Of a stretch of DNA of 64,000 bases, positions 35,242 through 42,874 are shown piece by piece. The first letter of the stretch is position 1, and each line of letters begins with the position of its first letter. Where the stretch lies: the NCBI GenBank assembly GCA_964618455.1, contig CAZUAQ010000028.1, positions 1 through 64,000 of the forward strand, in the 5' to 3' direction. The notes beneath the pieces were generated by a model. It ran no database searches and was not told the origin of the DNA. It saw only the letters and a program-made list of their open reading frames with translations. The DNA is from CAZUAQ01 sp964618455. Lineage in GTDB: Bacteria > Planctomycetota > Phycisphaerae > UBA1845 > PWPN01. The translations under genes and the position numbers were made by a program.

Positions 35242-36152
35242 GCGACATTCCGCAGATCAAGACCGCCGCCTGGCCGCTCGCGCGGAATCGCGTGGCGGAC
35301 TTTGTCGAACTGCTGAAGCTGCGCCTGGCGTCGCTGGTGCTGGTGACGACGGTAGTCGGTTACTACCTCGGCGCGGCGGGGGCGTGGAATCTCGAATTCG
35401 CGGTGACGCTGATCAACCTGGTCCTCGGCACGACGCTTGTCGCGGGCAGCGCCATGGTGCTGAACCAGTGGATGGAACGCGACACCGACGCGCTCATGGA
35501 ACGCACGCGGACTCGCCCCATTCCCGACGGTCGCGTTGCCCCCGGCGAGGCGCTGCTGTTCGGGAGCGTGCTGGCCGTGGTCGGCCTGGCGGTCCTGTTG
35601 ATTTTCGTGAACGTGTTCACCGCCTTGCTTGGTGCGCTCACGCTGGCGAGCTATCTCTGGGCCTATACACCGCTGAAGCGCCTGACGCCGCTGTGTACGC
35701 TGGTCGGCGCGGTGCCCGGCGCGATTCCACCGGTCATGGGCTACGTGGCGGCGGGCAACACGTGGGATGCCTTCGCCACCGTGCTTTTTGCGATCCTCTT
35801 CGTCTGGCAGATGCCGCACTTTCTCGCAATCGCGTGGCTCTACCGCGACGATTATGCCCGCGGCGGTCAGAAAATGCTCCCGGTCGTTGACCCGGAAGGC
35901 GTCGCCACCGCCCAGCACATCATGACCTTCAGCCTGACACTGCTGGGCGTGACGCTGATGCCGACGATCCTCGGCATGACGGGATTGCTTTACTTCGGAG
36001 TGGCCGCGTTCATGGGTGTCCTGTTTCTTCTGCTCGCGGCCAAGCTGGCAGTGACGCGAACACGTGTGGCGGCGAGACGGGTTTTTCTTGCATCGGTGCT
36101 GTACCTGCCGATGTTGTTGGGATGGATGATGTTCGATCGCATGGCCGGTTGA
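35238..36152 (+). CDS. ctaB: protoheme IX farnesyltransferase (COX10/CtaB)
   Basis: 304 residues beginning at the ATGA overlap with ctaA. It is a UbiA-fold membrane prenyltransferase that farnesylates heme B to heme O, the substrate of CtaA. The first Asp-rich motif is NQWMERDTDALMERT and the second region is YRDDYARGGQKMLPVVD; both bind the Mg-diphosphate. About nine membrane spans; length is normal. Together with ctaA it completes heme A synthesis from heme B within the oxidase cluster. Confidence 0.95.
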   Translation: MSDIPQIKTAAWPLARNRVADFVELLKLRLASLVLVTTVVGYYLGAAGAWNLEFAVTLINLVLGTTLVAGSAMVLNQWMERDTDALMERTRTRPIPDGRVAPGEALLFGSVLAVVGLAVLLIFVNVFTALLGALTLASYLWAYTPLKRLTPLCTLVGAVPGAIPPVMGYVAAGNTWDAFATVLFAILFVWQMPHFLAIAWLYRDDYARGGQKMLPVVDPEGVATAQHIMTFSLTLLGVTLMPTILGMTGLLYFGVAAFMGVLFLLLAAKLAVTRTRVAARRVFLASVLYLPMLLGWMMFDRMAG

Positions 36153-36190
36153 GTCCGGCTGTTGCAGGATAAGCGTAGGAGGTCGACACG

Positions 36191-36820
36191 ATGGCGGAAG
36201 CCATGCTTCAAGACGTAAACCCCTCGACGGTGCGGACCGATGCCGAGGGTCAGATCCACGTGCCGGTGGACAACTACAAGTTCGGCATGTGGCTCTTTCT
36301 GACCAGCGAGGTGATGTTCTTTTCCGGCATCATCGGCGCGTACCTGGTGCTGCGGCTGTCGGATCCGGTCGGATTCACCGAGCAGGCGAAGCAGTTGAAG
36401 TGGGTCCCTGCCGCCATCAACACCGTCGTGCTCATCAGCAGCAGCCTGACCATGGCACTGGCCATTCACTGGGCGCGTGAGGGCAAGCTGGCCAACGTCA
36501 AGCTGAACCTGCTGATCACGATCCTGTGCGGCTTCGCGTTCATGGGCATCAAGGCGTATGAATACTGGAGCAAGTTCAGCCACGAGCCTCCGATTTATCC
36601 CTCGACGCACGTGTTCTGGGCGAGCTACTTCACCGCCACCGGTCTGCACGGTGTGCACGTCGTCGCCGGTGTCGTGCCGTTGATCTACTTCTTCTTTCGC
36701 GTCTCCAGCGCGAAGGACGTCCGCCAGTGGTCCGGCCCGCTCGAGTGCATGGGCCTTTACTGGCACCTGGTGGACCTGGTGTGGATCTTCCTGTTCCCGC
36801 TGTATTACCTGCTGCACTGA
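36191..36820 (+). CDS. coxC: cytochrome c oxidase subunit III
   Basis: 209 residues with AGGAGG upstream. Five membrane spans, the short bacterial form that lacks the first two helices of the seven-helix type. Family marks: KFGMWLFLTSEVMFFSG, ATGLHGVHVVAG and the C-terminal GLYWHLVDLVWIFLFPLYYL. It stabilises the CoxA core and the proton uptake path. Follows ctaB by 38 bases. Confidence 0.95.
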   Translation: MAEAMLQDVNPSTVRTDAEGQIHVPVDNYKFGMWLFLTSEVMFFSGIIGAYLVLRLSDPVGFTEQAKQLKWVPAAINTVVLISSSLTMALAIHWAREGKLANVKLNLLITILCGFAFMGIKAYEYWSKFSHEPPIYPSTHVFWASYFTATGLHGVHVVAGVVPLIYFFFRVSSAKDVRQWSGPLECMGLYWHLVDLVWIFLFPLYYLLH

Positions 36821-36920
36821 ACGGCCTGTTCCATTGAGATTGGCACGACGCAGCGTGAAGTCACGTATCACAGAGATTGAGACTGGTTGCGCTGAACGCA
36901 ACGGTGAGGAGTAATAAGCC

Positions 36921-37328
36921 ATGAGTGAAGCCGAACACCATCACGGACCCGCCTATCGAACCTACTGGGCGGTGTTCATCTGGCTGCTGCTGCTGACCTT
37001 TCTGACGGTGGCGGTCTCGTGGATCAAGGGACTGCCCGCGCCGATCGCCGTGACGCTGGCCTTCATGATCGCCATCAGCAAGGCGTCGATCGTGGCCGCC
37101 TTCTTCATGCACCTGAAATATGATTCGAACATCCTGCGCGTCATCTGCACCGTGCCAGCCATGCTGACGCTGCTGATCGTCATTTCACTCATGCCGGACG
37201 TCGGGATGCTCAAACCCGGTGTCGCCGGACCACCCGAGGCCGCGCAGCGCCTGGCGGAAGAAGAGGCTGCCGCCGGACAGAACGACGAACACGAAGATGG
37301 TGAAGAATCGGATGCCGGTGCGCATTGA
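36921..37328 (+). CDS. coxD: cytochrome c oxidase subunit IV (prokaryotic type)
   Basis: 135 residues with GAGGAG before the ATG at 36921. Three membrane spans follow a His-rich start (EAEHHHGP), with YWAVFIWLLLLTFLTV and KASIVAAFFMHLKYD typical of bacterial COX4. The C-terminus ends in a charged Glu/Asp/His tail of about 35 residues. A small hairpin (GTTGCG/CGCAAC, 36886-36902) lies just before the ribosome site. Confidence 0.9.
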   Translation: MSEAEHHHGPAYRTYWAVFIWLLLLTFLTVAVSWIKGLPAPIAVTLAFMIAISKASIVAAFFMHLKYDSNILRVICTVPAMLTLLIVISLMPDVGMLKPGVAGPPEAAQRLAEEEAAAGQNDEHEDGEESDAGAH

Positions 37329-37402
37329 GGACGATTCAGGTCGATCAACCTTCCGTGGACGCGACATTGCCGGAGCCATCTCCCTCGACTAAGCTTCCCT
37401 CC

Positions 37403-38359
37403 ATGACCACACCGGACGCGTCTTCCCCGATTCACATCAACGCGGTCTCGTATCGTTACGGTGAGCGTCTCGCGCTGGACAACGTGACGTTCGAGGTCGG
37501 TTCACGTGAGGTCTTCGCGCTGCTCGGACCGAACGGCGGCGGCAAGACGACGCTCTTCAAAATCATGACCACCGCCACCTTTCCCCAGGAAGGGCAGATC
37601 CTCGTGGCGGGACTTGATGTCGCTACGCATCAGGCCGAGGTCCGCCGCGCGATCGGCGTGGTGTTCCAGCATCCCAGCCTCGACGCCAAGCTCTCCGTGC
37701 GGGAGAACCTGACACACCAGGGGCGGCTCTACGGACTCCGTGGCAACAAGCTGACCGTCAGAATCGATGAGCTTCTGGACCTGTTCGGTCTGAAGGAGCG
37801 CGATCACGATCGAGTCGAGACGCTGTCCGGCGGACTGGCCCGCCGCGTCGATCTCGCCAAGGGCCTGCTCCATCAGCCCAAAGTGCTCCTGCTCGATGAG
37901 CCCAGCACCGGACTCGACCCGCAGGCGCGCTACGACTTCTGGAAGCATCTGGACCGATGCCGACAGGAAGGGAACCTTACCGTGCTCATGACCACCCACA
38001 CCATGAGTGAGGCGGATCGTTGCGATCGGGTCGGGATCATCGATCGCGGCCGACTCGTGACCGTGGGCGCGCCCGAATCGCTCAAGTCCGCCATCTCCGG
38101 GGAGTGCCTGCACGTCGAAGGTGACGAGCCCGAAGCACTGGCCCGCGACATCTCGGCGAAGTTCGCGCTGGAGGCCAACCTGCTTGACGATCGCATCCGC
38201 ATCGAGCGGGAGCAGGCCCATGCGTTCATCCCGGAACTCGTGGAAGCCTTTCCCGAGCGCATCCGCGCGGTCTCGCTGACCAAGCCGACGCTCGAGGAGG
38301 TCTTCGTGCATCATACCGGGCGCCGGTTTGAAGATGCGGAGGTTCATGATGTCAAGTGA
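37403..38359 (+). CDS. ABC-2 exporter ATP-binding protein
   Basis: 318 residues from the ATG at 37403; a TTG at 37325 would overlap the coxD stop (TTGA) and add 26 non-conserved residues. Complete ABC ATPase: Walker A GPNGGGKTT, Q-loop VVFQHP, signature LSGGLARRVDLAK, Walker B VLLLDEPSTGLDP and the H-loop TTHTMSEA. The C-terminal 80 residues are the extension typical of drug/ABC-2-type exporters (DrrA/CcmA/NosF-like). Its place between coxD and sco suggests a part in copper or heme handling or assembly of the oxidase, but that is inference. Confidence 0.92.
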   Translation: MTTPDASSPIHINAVSYRYGERLALDNVTFEVGSREVFALLGPNGGGKTTLFKIMTTATFPQEGQILVAGLDVATHQAEVRRAIGVVFQHPSLDAKLSVRENLTHQGRLYGLRGNKLTVRIDELLDLFGLKERDHDRVETLSGGLARRVDLAKGLLHQPKVLLLDEPSTGLDPQARYDFWKHLDRCRQEGNLTVLMTTHTMSEADRCDRVGIIDRGRLVTVGAPESLKSAISGECLHVEGDEPEALARDISAKFALEANLLDDRIRIEREQAHAFIPELVEAFPERIRAVSLTKPTLEEVFVHHTGRRFEDAEVHDVK

Positions 38360-39158
38360 GACCGCTTCCACCGGGGCGCTCGCCGCCTACACGCTCTGGC
38401 AGCGCGAAGTTGTTCGCTTCCTGCGGCAGCGCTCGCGCGTGGTCGGCGCATTGGTCACCCCGGTGGTTTTCTGGGCGCTGATCGGCATGGGCCTCGGCCG
38501 CTCGTTCCGGCCGGAAGGCGCGAGTGAGCAGATCAACTACCTCGAGTTCTTCTTCCCCGGCACGGTCGTGATGATCCTGCTGTTCACCGCCATCTTCTCC
38601 ACCATCTCGGTGATCGACGATCGCAAAGAGGGCTTTCTGCAGGGGGTCATGGTCTCTCCCGCGCCACCCTGGTCGATCGTCCTCGGCAAGATCCTCGGTG
38701 GCACAACCCTCGCCTTTTTGCAGGGCATGCTTTTCTGCCTGTTCGCCTTCGGGTTCGAAACCGACCTGAATCTGCTCCGCATTCTTGGTCTGATCGTCGT
38801 CGTTTTCATTGGGAGTTTCGGACTGACGGGTCTGGGCTTCCTCGTCGCCTGGCCGATGGAATCCACACAGGGCTTCCATGCCATCATGAACCTGCTGCTG
38901 CTGCCGATGTGGATGCTGAGTGGGGCGCTCTTCCCCGCTTCCGGAGCGCACACCTGGCTGAAGTGGGTGATGATGATCAACCCGGTCACCTACATTGTGG
39001 CGGCGGTCCAGAACATGTGTTACAAGGATGTGGCCGAGATTACCGGGGGCCATCCACCGGGGGCGGCTGTTTCGATCCTGGTCATGATTCTCTTCGGCGT
39101 GTTGACGTTCGCCGCCTCGGCATGGCTCGCTCAGAAGCCCGAAGGAAAACGCAGATGA
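38349..39158 (+). CDS. ABC-2 type transporter permease
   Basis: 269 residues from the ATG at 38349 (GGAGG six bases upstream), overlapping the ATPase gene by 11 bases. Six membrane spans with the ABC-2 membrane-domain signature near IDDRKEGFLQGVMVSP and the late PMWMLSGALFPASG segment. It pairs with the preceding ATPase as a half-exporter dimer. Its stop overlaps the sco start (ATGA), so it is tied translationally to the copper chaperone gene. Substrate unknown. Confidence 0.92.
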   Translation: MSSETASTGALAAYTLWQREVVRFLRQRSRVVGALVTPVVFWALIGMGLGRSFRPEGASEQINYLEFFFPGTVVMILLFTAIFSTISVIDDRKEGFLQGVMVSPAPPWSIVLGKILGGTTLAFLQGMLFCLFAFGFETDLNLLRILGLIVVVFIGSFGLTGLGFLVAWPMESTQGFHAIMNLLLLPMWMLSGALFPASGAHTWLKWVMMINPVTYIVAAVQNMCYKDVAEITGGHPPGAAVSILVMILFGVLTFAASAWLAQKPEGKRR

Positions 39159-39835
39159 CCTCCATGCGCACCACCCTTGTTCATCGCTGCAATCCCATGC
39201 TGATCTGCACTGCCATAGCCTGTAGCCTTCTCAGCGGACCACTCATCGGATGCGGCGAAGAGGAGTCATCGCGGAAACAAGGCGGAATGACGGGCGAGGA
39301 CGCCGATGCGTCGAACGATTCTTTGCCGATCATGTTCGATGCCCCAGGGTTCGAGCTGACGAATCAGGAGGGCGAGACGTTCTCCTCTGAATCACTTGCG
39401 GGTCATGTCTGGGTCGCCGACTTCATCTTCACGCGTTGCCCCGGTCCCTGCCCGGTCATGACGCAGAACATGAAGAAGCTGCACGACACCTTCGACGACG
39501 CGGAAAAGCTTCGCTTCGTCACCTTCACCGTGGATCCGGAAAATGACACCCCGGCAGTGCTGAAGAAGTACGCGCGACGCTTCAAGGCCGATTCCGAGCG
39601 ATGGACTTTCCTGACCGGGGAGCGCGAGACCATCTTCGGGCTCTCGGTGGACGGGTTCAAACTCGCCGCCGCACCCGCCGAGGCGGCCGACGATCCCTCG
39701 CATCCGATCGTTCACAGCCAGCGCTACGTCCTCGTGGATCGCGAGGGGAAGATTCGCGGCTATTACAACGGCCTGGAAACCGCGGATCTCCAGTCGATCG
39801 AACGGGATCTTCGCAGCCTCCTCGGCGAATCCTGA
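39155..39835 (+). CDS. sco: SCO1/SenC copper chaperone lipoprotein
   Basis: 226 residues from the ATG overlapping the permease stop. A classic lipobox (LIGC, Cys at about 33) anchors it outside the membrane. The thioredoxin-like domain has the copper-binding CPGPC motif (FTRCPGPCPVMT) and the distal His in IVHSQRYVLVD. SCO proteins load the CuA site of CoxB; the presence of additional cupredoxin domains here widens the list of possible clients. Confidence 0.94.
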   Translation: MTSMRTTLVHRCNPMLICTAIACSLLSGPLIGCGEEESSRKQGGMTGEDADASNDSLPIMFDAPGFELTNQEGETFSSESLAGHVWVADFIFTRCPGPCPVMTQNMKKLHDTFDDAEKLRFVTFTVDPENDTPAVLKKYARRFKADSERWTFLTGERETIFGLSVDGFKLAAAPAEAADDPSHPIVHSQRYVLVDREGKIRGYYNGLETADLQSIERDLRSLLGES

Positions 39836-39856
39836 TCGGCTCCGGATGCCCTTGCC

Positions 39857-40285
39857 ATGTTGGATATCCTTCCCACGATTAACGCCACGCTGAACGGCAT
39901 CGCCGCCATCCTGCTGGCCCTCGGTTTTGTCGCCGTCAAACGGAAGCAGATCACGCTCCACAAGCGCCTGATGATCTCAGCGTTCGTGGTCTCCGCGCTC
40001 TTCCTCGCGAGTTACCTCACGTATCACTATCTGAAGCACCAGGCTACGGGCAAAGGCCATACGCCCTTCGAAGGCACGGGCTGGATCCGGCCGGTCTATT
40101 TCACGCTGCTCATCTCCCATATCATTCTCGCGGCGGTCAACCTGCCGATGATTCTGATCACGATGTATCTCGCCGCGAGAGGACGTTTCGAGAAGCACCG
40201 CCGCGTGGCGCGATGGACGTGGCCGATCTGGATGTACGTCTCGGTGACCGGTGTCATCGTCTACGTTATGCTGTACCACATGTGA
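39857..40285 (+). CDS. DUF420 membrane protein, CtaM-like
   Basis: 142 residues, four membrane spans, with His in LHKRLM, TYHYLKH, LISHIILA and the C-terminal KHRRVARWTWPIWMYVSVTGVIVYVMLY. DUF420 proteins such as staphylococcal CtaM are needed to make active heme-copper oxidases; the conserved His residues may bind heme or copper. It lies 21 bases after sco and should be a maturation factor for the oxidase. Confidence 0.9.
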   Translation: MLDILPTINATLNGIAAILLALGFVAVKRKQITLHKRLMISAFVVSALFLASYLTYHYLKHQATGKGHTPFEGTGWIRPVYFTLLISHIILAAVNLPMILITMYLAARGRFEKHRRVARWTWPIWMYVSVTGVIVYVMLYHM

Positions 40286-40417
40286 TTTGTCGGCTTCCGG
40301 GTTGGAGGTGGAAGTGATCGACCTGCCAACGCGAAGCATCAAGATGCAAAGGTGTTGTGCCGATAGAATCCGAGTGGCGCTGAGCTTCGCAATCACCAGG
40401 CAGCAAGGGATGAGAGA

Positions 40418-41767
40418 ATGCTGACGAAGAACCCGTCCATGGTCATTCTGATGGTGGTCGCCGGAGGACTGTTTCTTGCTACCGGCCTGAATTGTCCCCA
40501 TCTGCCTTCCGAGCTGGATCTGGAACTGCAATCCATCCTTGCCATGGAAGGCATCGAGCCGATTGCGAAGCCCGCGATCGATACGGACAAGGTCGTGCTT
40601 GGTCAGGCGCTCTTCTTCGACAAGATTCTCAGTGGCAATGAGAACATCTCCTGTGCGACCTGCCATCACCCCACGTTGAACACGGGCGACCATCTCTCGC
40701 TGGCGGTAGGGGAGGGCGGCAGCGGCTTGGGCCCGCTTCGCACGATTCCCACGGACGAGAACGACGCGCTCGTCTTCATCCCGCGCAATTCTCCGCCGCT
40801 GTTCAATCGCGGCGAGCTGAAAAGTATGTTCTGGGATGGACGCGTCGAGGAAACGGCGGATGGCGATTTCGATTCGCCTGCCGGCGAAGCACTGCTCGAC
40901 GGACTCGAGAGCGCCCTGGCGGCCCAGGCCATGTTCCCCGTCACGTCACGCGAGGAGATGCGCGGTCAGCCCGGAAGCAATGATCTCGCCGACCTGGCGG
41001 ACGACGATTTTCAGGGCATGTGGCAGGCGTTGATGAGTCGCGTGCTCGCGATCGAGGAATACCAAAACCTGTTCGCCGCCGCCTTTCCCGAGGTCTCAGA
41101 AGCTGACCTCACTTTCGCTCACGCCGCCAATGCCATTGCCGCGTTCGAGATCAACAACCAGACCCTCGACGACAGCCCGTTCGATGAGTACCTGCGGGGG
41201 GATCTGGGTGCCCTGTCGGATGCGGCAAAACGTGGAGCGATCCTCTTCTACACCGATGCCGGATGCGTGCGATGTCATTCGGGCTCGTTGATGACGGATG
41301 AAAGCTTTCATAATGTCGGCGTGCCACCGGTCGGCCCCGGCAAAGGCGATGGCGAGGATGGCCGCAGCGACTTCGGCCGCGAGCGCGTCACGGGTGAGCC
41401 GCGCGATCGGTACCGGTTCCGCACGCCCTCGTTGCGTAATGTCGCCGCCACCGGGCCGTGGTTCCATTCCGGCGCGATCACCACGTTGGAAGGGGCGGTG
41501 CGTCACATGCTCGACCCGACCACGTCGGCGGAGAGTTACGACGTGACGCAACTGCGCGTGGAACTGCAGCCGACGGCCGGGCTGGATGAACTGCCGGATA
41601 TCCTCAGCGATCTCGATTCGCGCGTGGCGTCGGGCGTGACGTTGAGCGATGGGCAGGTCGAACAACTCGTGGCGTTCCTCAACACGCTGACGGCGGAAAG
41701 CATCGCCGACCTGGTGGAGAATGATCTGCCCGAAAGCGTGCCCAGCGGCCTGCCGGTCGAGGATTGA
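40418..41767 (+). CDS. diheme cytochrome c peroxidase/MauG-family protein
   Basis: 449 residues. A hydrophobic signal segment ends in LATGLNCP, so it is exported and may be lipidated at Cys. Two heme c sites are visible: CATCHH at residue 79 and CVRCHS at residue 283, in the order and spacing of bacterial diheme peroxidases (LGQALFFDKILSGNENISC and RFRTPSLRNVAATGPWFHSG). Length exceeds the usual 320-350 because of an acidic N-terminal part and a C-terminal extension. Could detoxify H2O2 using electrons from the cluster's carriers, or oxidise a protein substrate as MauG does. Last gene of the respiratory cluster on this strand. Confidence 0.88.
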   Translation: MLTKNPSMVILMVVAGGLFLATGLNCPHLPSELDLELQSILAMEGIEPIAKPAIDTDKVVLGQALFFDKILSGNENISCATCHHPTLNTGDHLSLAVGEGGSGLGPLRTIPTDENDALVFIPRNSPPLFNRGELKSMFWDGRVEETADGDFDSPAGEALLDGLESALAAQAMFPVTSREEMRGQPGSNDLADLADDDFQGMWQALMSRVLAIEEYQNLFAAAFPEVSEADLTFAHAANAIAAFEINNQTLDDSPFDEYLRGDLGALSDAAKRGAILFYTDAGCVRCHSGSLMTDESFHNVGVPPVGPGKGDGEDGRSDFGRERVTGEPRDRYRFRTPSLRNVAATGPWFHSGAITTLEGAVRHMLDPTTSAESYDVTQLRVELQPTAGLDELPDILSDLDSRVASGVTLSDGQVEQLVAFLNTLTAESIADLVENDLPESVPSGLPVED

Positions 41768-41839
41768 GCAATCCGATGCCGGGAGATCGGGTTCCCCACT
41801 GACAATCGAGACTGGATCCGAATTGGGCGTTTGGAATGC

Positions 41840-42871
41840 CTACGGCTGAAGGTGTTCGTTTGTCAGAGCGATGGCGCGGTCGACCGAATCGGCGATGGTG
41901 TTGAAGTCGAGTTGCGTCTCCGGCGGGAGCGTCATGTCCAGTTCCTCGCGGAGCGCTGCGCGGACGGGAAAGTTCGCCGAGGTGCTCTCCGCCAGCATCC
42001 GCTCGGTGACTTCCGAGGATAGAAAGTCGATAAGCACCCGGCCGGTCTCGGGATTCGGTCCACCGGCGATCAGGGCGACCGAATTGGGGATGAGCAGCGA
42101 ACCGCCGTCGCCCATATCCGGGTAGGTCAGGTCGACGGGCTCCTTCAACGCCTGACGGGCGTACACGTCATCGGTATCCGTCGAGCAGAGCGTGAGGCGG
42201 CCGGCGCCGACGAGCCGCGCCCCGGTGGCGTTGCCGTCCAGCAGGGTGTGGTTGATCGTCTCGCCGAGTTCCTCGAGAAAAGTCACGTATTCGTCTTCGC
42301 CCCACAAGGCGTGAAACGCGGCGAAATGCCCGAGCGTCGTGCCGAAGCGGGGATCCGCCACGCCGAGCTTGCCCTTCCACTTGACTTCCGTGATTCCACG
42401 CCATGTCGACGGAAGTTCTTCCTCGGTGACCAGATTCGTATTGAATCCAATCACACGGCCGCGCAAGCCGAACGCCGTCCACATCCCATCGGGATCACGG
42501 TAACGCTCGGGGATGCCCTCCGCCGGGGGGCGATACTCGGCGAGCAAGCCCGCGCGGGCCAGCTTGATCGTGTTGAAAATCTCGCTCGACCAGAAGACGT
42601 CGGCGTTGGGATGATCCTTCTCCGTTTCAATGAGCCTTACGAGCCCGGTCGTCTTACCAGCTTCCGTGTCGGTCTTCATCGCCACACGAATGCCGGTCTC
42701 CTTCTCGAAGGCTGCAATCACCTGCTTCGCGAAGGGAGGATCCACGCTGCAATAGAGCGTGACCGTCCGAGATCCGGACGAGGAACCCTCCCCGGACTTG
42801 GAACAGCCGGCGCCGAACGTGAGGGTAAGAATGAAGAACGCTGTCGCAAACGCGCGTCGTGTCCTGATCAA
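41840..42871 (-). CDS. iron(III)-type ABC solute-binding lipoprotein
   Basis: 343 residues with a TTG start, since no ATG or GTG fits; AGGGA lies eight bases upstream and the signal plus lipobox (FGAGC) follow at once. Family 1/FbpA-like fold: YCSVDPPFAKQVIAAFEKETGI, ADVFWSSE, the hinge GVADPRFGTTLGH and the late NSVALIAGGPNPE. Members bind ferric iron, or other small ligands, in the periplasm. No permease or ATPase is next to it, so the transporter partner is elsewhere. It starts 3 bases after the stop of the coiled-coil gene, so the two share an mRNA. Confidence 0.85.
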   Translation of the reverse strand: MIRTRRAFATAFFILTLTFGAGCSKSGEGSSSGSRTVTLYCSVDPPFAKQVIAAFEKETGIRVAMKTDTEAGKTTGLVRLIETEKDHPNADVFWSSEIFNTIKLARAGLLAEYRPPAEGIPERYRDPDGMWTAFGLRGRVIGFNTNLVTEEELPSTWRGITEVKWKGKLGVADPRFGTTLGHFAAFHALWGEDEYVTFLEELGETINHTLLDGNATGARLVGAGRLTLCSTDTDDVYARQALKEPVDLTYPDMGDGGSLLIPNSVALIAGGPNPETGRVLIDFLSSEVTERMLAESTSANFPVRAALREELDMTLPPETQLDFNTIADSVDRAIALTNEHLQP

Positions 42872-42874
42872 TGC

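Noticed and set aside
37403..39158. Naming the ABC pair nosF/nosY
   Set aside because: No nosZ, nosD or nosL is visible; similarity is general to ABC-2 exporters.
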